Below are positions 12,084 through 21,094 of a stretch of 64,000 nucleotides of DNA, piece by piece. The stretch is from assembly GCF_030864355.1 (NCBI RefSeq), contig NC_083397.1:806001-870000 (forward strand), in the 5' to 3' direction. Under the pieces are notes generated by a model, which searched no databases, was not told where the DNA came from, and saw only the letters and a list, made by a program, of their open reading frames with translations. This stretch comes from Cutaneotrichosporon cavernicola. Taxonomy: Eukaryota; Basidiomycota; Tremellomycetes; Trichosporonales; Trichosporonaceae. A program made the translations under genes and the position numbers. Within the stretch, counting starts at the first letter, position 1. Every line of letters begins with the position of its first letter.

Positions 12084-12594
12084 GCCATGAGCCATGCCCT
12101 ACCGCCACCCCTCCAAGACTGGTTCAGACAACCCCAATTACTTAACGGCATTGCGAGCGGCCCGCAAAACTCCCTGCTCCTATCGCTTGCCCACCGACAC
12201 TCCTGTGCACACTTTCTCTACATAGAAGATCGCTCGCCGCGTCGACCCTACATATCCAGCACCATCAGTAAATACTGTGCAACGCAAGCCCACAATCGCA
12301 GGTGAATATAGGGAACATGAGTTCGGAACGATATGCATTTGTGACATATGCGCGGTTCTGTAAATACTACTGACCCGGCATGAGATGTCCACTTGGTAGA
12401 TGTGCAAGACACGGGGGTCGCGAAAGAGACGAGCGAAAACGAAAACAGTTGCAAAGACATGGGCGAGCCCTTGTGATGACGAATGACGAAGCGAACGAAT
12501 TGAGAGAGACAATGTACGTCTGGACAGCTTGGATGGATAGTTGTGATGTTCGCAGATAGTTGAAGGAACGGGGCGGGGCGGGGCGGGACTAGGG
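12084..12594. other. Convergent intergenic region, 3' flanks
   Basis: 511 bp between two convergent stop codons. AT content is higher than in the flanking exons. A short G-rich repeat, GGGGC units at about 12569-12590, lies just downstream of the BTG gene stop. No ORF or RNA gene is convincing. Confidence 0.5.
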
Positions 12595-14047
12595 CTAGAT
12601 GCGCTTGTTCATGGCCATGCCCATCTGGTTGGCGAGACCCATGCTGCCGACAGGGGGCGGGCCCACACCAACGCCGACGCCGACGCCAGCCGCTCCGGGC
12701 TGCCCGTGAGGCCAGTACTGCATGCCGGACTGGTTCTTGAGGGGAGGCGTGAACGCGCTCATCATAGGGCCGCCAATGCCAGGCTGTGCAATGCCGCCGA
12801 CGTACACCGGAGTAATACGGCGCATGTTGCGCGAGCGCTGCTTGCGCATAACCCCGCCGTTGGCGTTAGTGCCAACGGCGGTGCCGAGTGCGCGAGCCGC
12901 GACGCTGATGCTGGGCGAGCGGGTGCGGTGGCTCATGACCGAGCTGGGGCGCGAGCCGCCGAGCTTGGTCCCGCCGCCGAGGACAGTGACGTTGCCGCCG
13001 TCATACGGGGTGACGGTTGGCTCATTGCGCGCCGGAGAGGGGTCGCGACCGCGCTGCTCGTCCTTGCCTTCAGGAAGGAGGTCTGCCGAGCCGGGGCGAC
13101 TGGCTGGCGTCAGGAGCTGCTGCGAGCCCGTGTCACTCGAGTCGGAACCCGTCGAGCTAGTGCTCGCCTGGCCCTGGTGGCCGGGACCAGAGCGCGCCGA
13201 CGCAGTACGCATGTGGGAGGTGCGGGCGCCAGCTCCAGAGCTCGGGCGGTTAGGCGCACGGAACTCGCTCGGGTAGACGGGGGAGGGCGAGTGGGGGACG
13301 ACGGGTGCACTTGAAACCGAGGCTGCAGATGGCGCGGGGGAGGGCGTGGAAGGGATGTTCGTGATGCCAGGGGCGCGGATGGGGATCGCCATAGAGCGAA
13401 GCGGGGTGGCGGCAAGGGGCGAGCTCAGCTCGGCGATCGGACTGGCGGCGTTGCCGATGGGGGACCCCTGCCAGATGAGAACGCAATTTTCTGCTTGTTA
13501 GTTGAGCGTCGTCAAAAGGAGGGTATATCTACTCACCAGGGCGGCTCTTTACAGGAAAATCGGTATCGTCCCAACCCCATCCGCCCCAGCGCCAGAAAAT
13601 GGTACCGGGGTCGCACCAGGCTTCCCAGAAGTCGCTTTGGCCGTCGTCTATCTTCTTCTTGCGGAGCGTGGCGATGGCAGCGGTCCAGATCGCCGTGTCG
13701 ATACCATGGGCCCTGGCGGCGTCCCGGAGGATAAGAGGGAGGCCATGGATGTGGTCGGAGATGAGGGAGCGCGAGCCCGAACCAAAGCGCGGTAAGTTTT
13801 CAATCCACGTGGGGCTGAACTCGTTTGTAAATTTGGAGGCGAGACAGTCGCGGAGGTCCATCAGCAGGGAATGCGGGTAGTGAGGAGCGAGTGGCTGAAC
13901 TAGATGATGCGCGAGCGCCGACACCGCCGATTTAAGGGTAGGGTCGTACATCATCGCCGTAATCGCACCGGGAGTGGACGCGTTGCCTGCAGCCCCGAGC
14001 GCGGGGCTCGGAGGAGGCGGCGGAGTGCGCTCAACTGGTGGGTCCAT
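12595..14047 (-). CDS. BTG/Tob-domain protein (anti-proliferative family)
   Basis: Exons 14047-13553 and 13467-12595 with an 85-nt intron; 455 aa. The first exon carries a BTG/Tob-like domain: LLMDLRDCLASKFTNEFSPT, then PRFGSGSRSLISDHIHGLPL, LRDAARAHGI and WCDPGTIFWRWGGWGW. The family pattern is helix, W-x-P, GSGyRci, then DPGeVsyRiG near the end of the domain. The order and key residues match, but identity is modest. BTG/Tob domains bind the Caf1/Pop2 deadenylase, so a role in mRNA decay is a reasonable inference. The long C-terminal half is Ser/Pro/Gly-rich and disordered, with PSSVMSHRTRSPS and a GVGVGVGVG run. The donor GTAAAG is chosen because it alone gives phase 0 into exon 2. The first real ATG in frame is 14047. 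Confidence 0.72.
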
Positions 14048-14690
14048 GATTAGATAGGCGGCATGAGCAGTCGCCGAGGATTGAGGGAGTTGATGATAAA
14101 CAATGGGTGTTGATGGCGGCGGCAGCGAATTTTTCAGCGCGCACGCAGAGACAAGGACTGTAGGTGTTATGTGAGGGATGAAGGAGGAGCGAGGAGGAAG
14201 TATACGAGTTTGTGAAGGCTGGGGATGTGATGGCGATGTCAAGGAGGGGGAGGTGGATGGAAGAAGGGGTTGGATAAGATGGGATGGGAGGGCAGCGGCG
14301 GCGAGGGGACGGTGAGCGAGGCGGCCCGGGAGCAGATGCTGTGCGGGTCTTGTTGTTACCGGGGGGCTCAATTAAGCATTCAACACTTGCCTCTTTCAGC
14401 AAGTCGACTCGGCATTTTGGATCCGTGGCATCCATCGAGTAGATTCTCCAAACAACTAGTATTCAACAACGGGGGGTTACTACAAGAACAATGCATGCTT
14501 CCTACATCACAACTAGGAGACAAAGGTTGCGACCGCATGATCCGTATATCTGAGGACTGACTGTGTTTGAAAATGCACTTGGAGCATCCCTTTAGACGCC
14601 TCCTTCCATGTCGCCACGCCCAGCGTGACTGATTTTGAGCTTTCCTTGACGGCATGTTAAGGTTGAGGGGGTGGGTCCCCAATGTATGAT
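14048..14690 (-). promoter_or_regulatory. Upstream region of the BTG-domain gene
   Basis: About 640 bp between the BTG gene start and the retroelement insertion. The frame is open for about 300 bp above the ATG but contains only TTG/GTG starts. On the minus strand the leader is C/T-rich. No other gene seen. The retrotransposon has landed at the far end, so distal promoter elements may now be more than 6 kb away. Confidence 0.45.
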
Positions 14691-14695
14691 AGCGG
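14691..14695. repeat. Target site duplication, left copy (AGCGG)
   Basis: AGCGG directly precedes the 5' LTR and recurs directly after the 3' LTR at 20946-20950. A 5-bp duplication is the expected size for Ty3/gypsy integration. Confidence 0.93.
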
Positions 14696-14900
14696 TGCAG
14701 CCCCCGGCCTGCACACGCCGTGATCACGTGACCCTCAGCACCGTCTGGTCACGTGATATGCCCATATATCCTCGGATACGCCATTCCCCTGTACACGTCA
14801 TTCCGCGTATCCTGACATTTGCTTCCGCTCCCTGGTTGTACATATCGCTCCCGCCTCTGTATCTGTATCATGCATCCCTTTCTCACGGCTTAGGCTTACA
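14696..14900 (+). repeat. 5' LTR
   Basis: 205 bp, TG...CA ends, identical to 20741-20945. It contains an 11-bp inverted repeat with CACGTG cores (14723-14733 and 14747-14757) and an AT-rich CATATATCC about 30 bp after it that may serve as TATA. Confidence 0.96.
14723..14757. promoter_or_regulatory. CACGTG inverted repeat in the LTR
   Basis: ATCACGTGACC and GGTCACGTGAT are perfect reverse complements around a 13-nt spacer. Each arm holds a CACGTG E-box, the target of bHLH factors such as Cbf1/Pho4/SREBP types. The same structure is at 20768-20802. It could be an enhancer or a hairpin in the LTR transcript; the factor is unknown. Confidence 0.7.
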
Positions 14901-14902
14901 AC

Positions 14903-14915
14903 TGGTGGACGAGTC
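14903..14915 (+). other. Candidate primer binding site
   Basis: TGGTGGACGAGTC starts two bases after the 5' LTR. The position and the leading TGG (complement of a tRNA CCA end) fit a minus-strand primer site. The tRNA was not identified. Confidence 0.5.
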
Positions 14916-15402
14916 AGTCTTACCAACGCCGCCGCCGCCACTGAACGTTCGCGAACGACGACATTAGACGCTCCGCTGCAGCCGTCGCCCGTCTCCGTGA
15001 GCACGTTCTTCTTCCCCTTCCTTCCTCACTCTACGGGCGGATTAGCTCCCTCCCGTAGGTGACACCACCTTCCTTCCTTTCTTCTCTTCCTTCTACACGG
15101 GTGCCACCATTCCCGCCTCAACGCCACCACCCAATTCCTCGGCTCCGCGATACAACACGCGCAGCAGGGGAACCACCGCCAGCAACGTCGCCGCCTTCTC
15201 CGCCGCCGACGCCGCAGCCGCCCTTATACTTCCCACGCCCCGTGCGACAGTTACGCCCCTAATCGGAAGCGAGCCGATCGTCCCGTCGGTCGCGGACGTC
15301 ACTGATCCACTCGCCCCTCGATCGTCGAGCCGATCCACACCCGTTCCCCCACGTCATCCCACGTCTCCTCTTACCACGTCTTCTACCAACTACGCTGTCA
15401 AC

Positions 15403-18400
15403 ATGTCGGAGCGCGACATGACGCCGAGCGACGCTGCCCGTCAGCGTCCCGTCGAGGACGATACACCCGCCGATGAGAACGTCCTCATCCCCCGTTCGGA
15501 GCTCGAGGATATGAAGGCGCAGATTGCCGAACTGAAGTCGCGCCGTGTATCGAGAGCCGGTACCCGTCACACGTCCCGTCACTCCTCCCGTCACACGCCC
15601 CGCCCGCGTAGACCGGACATGGACGCCTGGCGTCGCGAAGATGAAGAGCAGGCCCGCCGCCACCGCGAGGAAGACGAGCGTGTCGCCGAGCACCGTCGTC
15701 AGTACGTTCGCACCGCTTCCCCCCGTCACCCGCCTTCCCCCCGTGCGCCTCCGTACATCACGCCGCCTCTGACGCCGCCTACCGAGGACCCGTACAAGCC
15801 CCGCCACTGCTTCACGCTCAAGCCCGGCGATTTCCCCAAGTTCGGCGCCACCGCCGACACTAACATCGACGACTGGATCACCACGATCTCCATGATCCTC
15901 GACCAGACGGGTGTCGCCGACTTCGAGATCACGAGCCGTCTCCCCCTCGTCCTTACCGGCGCCGCGTCGAAATGGTTCACCGGCCTGTCGCCAGACGAAC
16001 GTCACCGCCTCCGTTCTTGGTCACAGTGGTGCGACCGTCTCCGCACCGCCTTCCAGCCCGCCGACTACGATCTTCTTCTCCGTGACTGCGCCCGCAACCG
16101 CCTTCTCCTACCGTCGGAGAGTATCTCCGATTATTTCTACGACAAGATCCGTCTCCTACGCACGGCGTATCCAAGCAATTCGGACCGCGATCACGCCTAC
16201 GACGTTCTCCTTGGACTTCCCCAATGTTTCCGCGCTCAGTGCCACGTCGACACCGACGCGCCGATCGACCAACTGCACCGTACCCTCGTCGAGCGCGCCG
16301 TCCTACTTCCCCGTGGCTACACCAACGGCGTCGCACCGCCTGCTGCCGCCGCACGCACGTCGCACCACCACGTCAGCACGACTGCCGCCGCGACGAAACC
16401 TGCGCCCGTCTCCGGCAATCCGGCGCCGACGCCGTCTGCGCCCCCGCCGGCACACGCGGGAGCTCCGAAGCCCGCCGCCCGTACGCCTCCACGTCCCTGC
16501 CGTTCCTGCGGTGGACCGCATTGGGACCGTGATTGCACGAGCCCTAAGAAAGACGTGAGTAGACCGGCCACCCACACGAACACCACGCCACTAGGCCCTA
16601 GGCGTGAAGCGTTCTTCACTGACGTCGCCAACGACGGCACTGCCGCCACAACTACCATCGTCGCAACTACCGTCGCGACTGCCGACGTCAACGTCGTCAC
16701 CAACGACAGCACTGCCGTCACAATTACCGAGGCCAGCGTCAATGCCGCCACCCCGAATCAGCAGTATAGGCACACGCCGTGCTATACCGCCATCGCCGTC
16801 AACAGCAAGCCCCACCGCGCTATCGTCGACCCAGGCTCCGGCATCTCGATGGTCGCGAAGGAATACGTCACATTCCACCTACCGTCGTCACCTCTCCAAC
16901 CGTGCTCGTCGTTCCCGGTTCGCGGAGTCGGCTCCTCGGCAACGGTCTTCGGGTTCGTCACGATCCCCGTCACCTTCCCCGCCGCCCCCCCTTTCACGGT
17001 CAATATCGACTTCTACGCGATGACCGACGCCCCCACCGGCCTCCTCCTGGGCAACGATTGTCTAGGGCGCCTCGGCGCCGTCGTAGACCTCGGGCAGAGC
17101 AAGCTCACCGTCCGTGGCAGCGTCTTCCCGCTATCGTACCTCGCTCCCGCCGCTCGCGCGCCGTTTTCAGCTGAGCACGCCCAGGCCATTCGCACGCGCG
17201 AATCGTTCAACGTCACCGTTGAAGAAGACGTCATCATCCGCCCGGGACACCGTGCTAGGGTCGCCATGAAAGCCGGTGAGTCTGCCGTCGCCTCACCCTT
17301 CCTTATCACGCCCATCCCCATGCACGGCAACCCCGCCCTTCTCTGCCAGACGCCGCGCGCCGTCGCAGACTCTCCCACGTTCACCGGCGAGTTGGTCAAC
17401 CTTCATCACCGACCCGTGCACATCCGCCCCGGCGACGCCGTGGGCGTCGCCTCCCTCATCCACGCGCTGTCGCCGCCGCCGCCTTCGGCGCCCGTCGCGA
17501 AATCCGTCGCATCCCACGTCCACGCGCCGCCGCCGCCGCCTTCGGCGTGCGTCGCCTCCACGGACCCAGACGAGATCGACGTCAACCCGGACCTCACCGT
17601 CGAGCAACGTCGCGTCGTCGACGACATGCTCCGCCGCCGGATGCACACGTTCTCAAGTAACAATTCCGTCGGTCGCACCAACGTCGTTGAGTTCAACGTC
17701 GACACAGGTGAGCACGTCCCCATTAGCCAACCGCCGTACCACGCCTCCCCGCGCCAGCGCGTCGCGATCGACGCCGCCATCGACGGACTTCTCGCCGCCG
17801 GTCACGCCTCGCCGTCGCACTCACCGTGGGCCTCGCCGGTCCTCGTCGTCCAGCAACACGACAAGAAACGTATGTGCGTCGACTACTGCCGCCTCAACAA
17901 GGTGACGAAGAGCGATCAGTACCCGCTCCCCCGTATCGACGACATCTTGTCCCAATTCCAAGGCAAGATGTGGTTCTCGACGCTCGACGCCAACCGTGGG
18001 TACCACCAGGTACCCGTCGCCGACGCCGACAAGAAGAAGCTCGCCTTCCGTACCCACCGCGGCCTCTTCGAGCCCACCGTCATGCCGTTCGGCGCCAAGG
18101 GTGCGCCCGCCACCTTCCAACGGATGATGGACGTCATCCTCGCCGCCGGCAAATGGCAGTGGTGCCTCGCCTATCTCGACGACGTCATTATTTACTCCAA
18201 GACGTTCGAGGAGCATGTCGACAACGTCGCGTGGACGCTCGACGCCATCGCCGCCGCTGGTCTCACACTTGGTGCCGGTAAGTCACATCTCTTCTACCGC
18301 TCCCTCGACTGTCTCGGCCACACCATCTCCGCGCTCGGCATCGGCATTATCGGTCGCAACGTCGACGCGATTCTCAAACAAGAGCCGCCGAAGACGCTCG

Positions 18401-19536
18401 CGGCGCTCGAACGTTTCAGCGGTCTCGCCGGTCACTATCGCCGCTTCATCGAAAAGTTTTCCCTCGTCGCACGTCCCCTTCACGAGAAGATCAACACGTC
18501 GCGCAAGACGAAGACGTACGACCTCGACGACGCCACCCTCGCCGCCTTCCACGTCATCAAGAACCTCGTCGCCGAACGTCCCCTCCTCGCTCATCCCGAT
18601 TACGCCCTGGGTTTCCGCGTCGAGTCCGACGCCTGCCGCGACGGCTTCGGCGCCATCCTTTCGCAGAAGGGCTCCGACGGCATCGTACGCCCCATCGCGT
18701 TCCTTTCCCGCGTCACCACGGCGCCGGAGAAGAATTACTCGGCGACCGAGCTCGAGTGCACGGCCCTCACGTGGGCCCTCCGCCGTTTCCACCCGTATAT
18801 CGACGGCGCCGAACTCGAAGCCATCACCGATCACGCGGCGCTTCAGTGGCTTCTGGACTATACCGGTCCAAATCAACGTTTGGTACGTCAGTCCCTCGCG
18901 CTCCAACCGTACCGTGATAGGCTCACGATTCGTCACCGTCCCGGCAAGAACCACGCGCACGTCGACCAGCTGTCGCGTGCCCCGCTCCCCATCACGGCGT
19001 CCGATCTCGCCGTCGCCATGGCCGACGAACCCGTCACTTCTCCCCCTACCGACACTAATGCCTTCCTCGCGTGGGCCGCCCCCGACGACCCTTCCCTCGT
19101 CAAGGCGGTAAAGGAAGCGACGCCGCAGGACGCCAAACTCGCGAAGATTATCGCCGAGTGTGTCGCGCACAACGACGCCGCGTTCCCCGTCGCCACGACC
19201 CGCGTCGCCACGACCCGCGTCGCCACGACCCCCGTCGCGCATAACGACGCCGCGTCGCCACGATCCCCGTCGCGCACAACGACGCCGCGACGACTTCCCC
19301 CGCCGCCGCAGCTACCGTTCAGCTCCCCCACCCCCGCCTTCCCTTCACGACACAGGACGGCCTCGTGTTCATTCACCGCCCCTCCCTCGGTGCATACGCA
19401 CTATGCATCCCGGCGGCCTGCGACGACATCCGCGACAAAATCGTGTTCGACCACCACGACACCCCTATCGCGGGTCACCGTAGCACTGACAAGACGTTCC
19501 TCGCCGTCGCGCCGTACTACCACTGGCCGGGCATGA
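15403..19536 (+). CDS. Gag-Pol of the chromovirus (Gag to RNase H)
   Basis: Single frame, 1377 aa, ATG 15403 about 500 bp after the LTR. Order: basic N-terminus with Arg-rich stretch (about 45-110); Gag core (about 125-310); zinc knuckle CRSCGGPHWDRDC (CX2CX3HX4C, from about 366); protease centre IVDPGSGIS (about 474), with DPG where DTG/DSG is usual; reverse transcriptase with DYCRLNKVTKSDQYPLPRID and catalytic YLDDVIIYSK (about 924); RNase H with VESDACRDGFGAILSQ, an ELECTAL Glu and ITDHAALQWL. The last good residues are around VAHNDAA (19234-19254). After that the frame reads Ser/Pro/Arg-rich noise to the stop at 19536, while the true continuation is one frame back. Gag and Pol are fused without a gag-pol frameshift, as in many fungal chromoviruses. 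Confidence 0.93.
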   Translation: MSERDMTPSDAARQRPVEDDTPADENVLIPRSELEDMKAQIAELKSRRVSRAGTRHTSRHSSRHTPRPRRPDMDAWRREDEEQARRHREEDERVAEHRRQYVRTASPRHPPSPRAPPYITPPLTPPTEDPYKPRHCFTLKPGDFPKFGATADTNIDDWITTISMILDQTGVADFEITSRLPLVLTGAASKWFTGLSPDERHRLRSWSQWCDRLRTAFQPADYDLLLRDCARNRLLLPSESISDYFYDKIRLLRTAYPSNSDRDHAYDVLLGLPQCFRAQCHVDTDAPIDQLHRTLVERAVLLPRGYTNGVAPPAAAARTSHHHVSTTAAATKPAPVSGNPAPTPSAPPPAHAGAPKPAARTPPRPCRSCGGPHWDRDCTSPKKDVSRPATHTNTTPLGPRREAFFTDVANDGTAATTTIVATTVATADVNVVTNDSTAVTITEASVNAATPNQQYRHTPCYTAIAVNSKPHRAIVDPGSGISMVAKEYVTFHLPSSPLQPCSSFPVRGVGSSATVFGFVTIPVTFPAAPPFTVNIDFYAMTDAPTGLLLGNDCLGRLGAVVDLGQSKLTVRGSVFPLSYLAPAARAPFSAEHAQAIRTRESFNVTVEEDVIIRPGHRARVAMKAGESAVASPFLITPIPMHGNPALLCQTPRAVADSPTFTGELVNLHHRPVHIRPGDAVGVASLIHALSPPPPSAPVAKSVASHVHAPPPPPSACVASTDPDEIDVNPDLTVEQRRVVDDMLRRRMHTFSSNNSVGRTNVVEFNVDTGEHVPISQPPYHASPRQRVAIDAAIDGLLAAGHASPSHSPWASPVLVVQQHDKKRMCVDYCRLNKVTKSDQYPLPRIDDILSQFQGKMWFSTLDANRGYHQVPVADADKKKLAFRTHRGLFEPTVMPFGAKGAPATFQRMMDVILAAGKWQWCLAYLDDVIIYSKTFEEHVDNVAWTLDAIAAAGLTLGAGKSHLFYRSLDCLGHTISALGIGIIGRNVDAILKQEPPKTLAALERFSGLAGHYRRFIEKFSLVARPLHEKINTSRKTKTYDLDDATLAAFHVIKNLVAERPLLAHPDYALGFRVESDACRDGFGAILSQKGSDGIVRPIAFLSRVTTAPEKNYSATELECTALTWALRRFHPYIDGAELEAITDHAALQWLLDYTGPNQRLVRQSLALQPYRDRLTIRHRPGKNHAHVDQLSRAPLPITASDLAVAMADEPVTSPPTDTNAFLAWAAPDDPSLVKAVKEATPQDAKLAKIIAECVAHNDAAFPVATTRVATTRVATTPVAHNDAASPRSPSRTTTPRRLPPPPQLPFSSPTPAFPSRHRTASCSFTAPPSVHTHYASRRPATTSATKSCSTTTTPLSRVTVALTRRSSPSRRTTTGRA

Positions 19537-20768
19537 GGCGTTCTATCACAAGGTACGTCCAGACGTGTGACGCCTGCCAGAAACACAAGCCGGCCATCGC
19601 CACGACGTCGCCGATGCAACCGCTCGCGATCCCCGTCACGCGTTGGCATACCGTCACCATGGACTTCGCCGTCGACCTGCCGGTCTCCAACACGTTCAAC
19701 GCCATCATGGTCGTCGTCGACAAGTTTACTAAACGTTGCCACCTTATCCCGACGCACACCACCGCCACCGCGAAGGATACGGCGTTTCTCTTCCTCGCTA
19801 ACGTCGTCCGCCTGCACGGCATTCCCGTCCGCATCGTCTCGGACCGCGATCCCAAGTTCACGTCGGCCTTCTGGAAGGCGATCCACACCGCCCTCGGGAC
19901 GAAGCTCCTACTCTCGACGGCGTTCCACCCGCAGACCGACGGGCAGAGTGAACGGCAAGTGCGCACGCTGAAGGAAGCCCTCCGTCACTTCGTCAATGCC
20001 CGCCAGAACAACTGGTTTTACTTGCTGCCGCTTCTCGAAATCGCGTTCAACAGCAGCGTGCACGCGTCAAGTAACGTCACACCGTTCGAGCTCGATCTCG
20101 GCTTCCATCCCCGTCTCCTCAATCACCCCGCCTCCACGTCGCACGACGACAAGGACGCCGGCGTGTTCATCGACGCCCTTAACGCTGCCACCGTTGACGC
20201 CGTCGAGGCACTACAACACGCGCAGGCCCGTCAAGCCGGCCAGTACGACGCCCGCAACGTTAACCGTCGCAAGACCGTCTTCGCGGTAGGCGACCAAGTC
20301 CTCCTCCGTTCCGGCCTGTTCAAGCCCGTCTTCTACCAAAAATCAAAGAGCAAGAAGCTCGCCCCGACGTGGTTCGGCCCGTTCACAGTCACGTCCGTCG
20401 ACGGTCCCACGGTCATTACCGTCGACCTGCCGTTCAACCTCAATATTCACAACCGTATTAACACGATGAACGCGCGCAAGTACCTTGCCCGCGTCAAGGC
20501 CCACCCGTCGGCTGTGCGCGAAGTCGAGCAGATCCTCGGTCACCGTGCAAGTATCCGCACGAACGCCTTCCCCGACGGCAAGCCGCAGTGGTTGGTCCGC
20601 TTCAAGAACGCCCCAACCGGTGCCGAACAGTGGCTCGACCACGCCGAGCTCACCTACTACGGAGGTGACGCCATTATTAACCCTCCGTCTTCCTCTTCTT
20701 CTTCGGGCGAGGACGCCCTCAACCCGTCCGCGGGGGCACCTGCAGCCCCCGGCCTGCACACGCCGTGA
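19245..20768 (+). CDS. Integrase-chromodomain part of Pol (shifted frame)
   Basis: Open in the -1 frame from 19245 (after TAA 19242-19244) to TGA 20766-20768, which lies 28 bp inside the 3' LTR. It holds the integrase HHCC zinc finger (HHDTPIAGHRS ... CDACQKHK) and the DDE core: TMDFAVDLP, IVSDRDPKF, and DGQSERQ with the Glu. A GPF module follows (KLAPTWFGPFTV). A C-terminal chromodomain-like segment ends the protein: VREVEQILGHRAS, WLVRFKNAP, WLDHAEL. There is no convincing ATG at its 5' end; the first start-like codon is GTG 19365. It is therefore best read as the continuation of the upstream polyprotein, separated by a one-base frame change. Confidence 0.9.
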   Translation, partial: RRRVATIPVAHNDAATTSPAAAATVQLPHPRLPFTTQDGLVFIHRPSLGAYALCIPAACDDIRDKIVFDHHDTPIAGHRSTDKTFLAVAPYYHWPGMRRSITRYVQTCDACQKHKPAIATTSPMQPLAIPVTRWHTVTMDFAVDLPVSNTFNAIMVVVDKFTKRCHLIPTHTTATAKDTAFLFLANVVRLHGIPVRIVSDRDPKFTSAFWKAIHTALGTKLLLSTAFHPQTDGQSERQVRTLKEALRHFVNARQNNWFYLLPLLEIAFNSSVHASSNVTPFELDLGFHPRLLNHPASTSHDDKDAGVFIDALNAATVDAVEALQHAQARQAGQYDARNVNRRKTVFAVGDQVLLRSGLFKPVFYQKSKSKKLAPTWFGPFTVTSVDGPTVITVDLPFNLNIHNRINTMNARKYLARVKAHPSAVREVEQILGHRASIRTNAFPDGKPQWLVRFKNAPTGAEQWLDHAELTYYGGDAIINPPSSSSSSGEDALNPSAGAPAAPGLHTP

Positions 20769-20945
20769 TCACGTGACCCTCAGCACCGTCTGGTCACGTG
20801 ATATGCCCATATATCCTCGGATACGCCATTCCCCTGTACACGTCATTCCGCGTATCCTGACATTTGCTTCCGCTCCCTGGTTGTACATATCGCTCCCGCC
20901 TCTGTATCTGTATCATGCATCCCTTTCTCACGGCTTAGGCTTACA
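20741..20945 (+). repeat. 3' LTR
   Basis: Identical to the 5' LTR (offset 6045 bp). It is preceded by a short purine-rich GCGGGGGC run that may be the polypurine tract, and followed by AGCGG, the right target duplication at 20946-20950. Confidence 0.96.
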
Positions 20946-21094
20946 AGCGGGGAATGGCAGGTGCCAAGGCAGACTAACCAAGATAACTCAGTCACGTCTC
21001 CTTCTCCTTCCCATACTACCGAGATATATCCGAATCGCCATAGGCTTGATGCTCCCAATGTCATTCATACATATCATTCGGATACATATACAAT

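Larger units (their letters stand above)
14696..20945 (+). mobile_element. Full-length Ty3/gypsy chromovirus LTR retrotransposon
   Basis: A 6250-bp element with two LTRs of 205 bp that I find identical base for base, flanked by AGCGG direct repeats. Domain order is Gag, zinc knuckle, protease, reverse transcriptase, RNase H, integrase, chromodomain, which is the chromovirus (Metaviridae) order. Identical LTRs mean a very recent insertion. The coding part is open from 15403 to 20768 except for a frame change at about 19254-19269, between RNase H and integrase. The element lies between the 5' side of the BTG gene and the 3' side of the desulfurase-like gene, so no host ORF is broken. Its GC and CG content is high, with no C-to-T (RIP-like) decay. 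Confidence 0.96.

Noticed and set aside
18283..19242. 319-codon minus-strand frame inside the retroelement
   Set aside because: Antisense to reverse transcriptase/RNase H; Arg/Gly/Glu composition typical of a shadow in CG-rich DNA.
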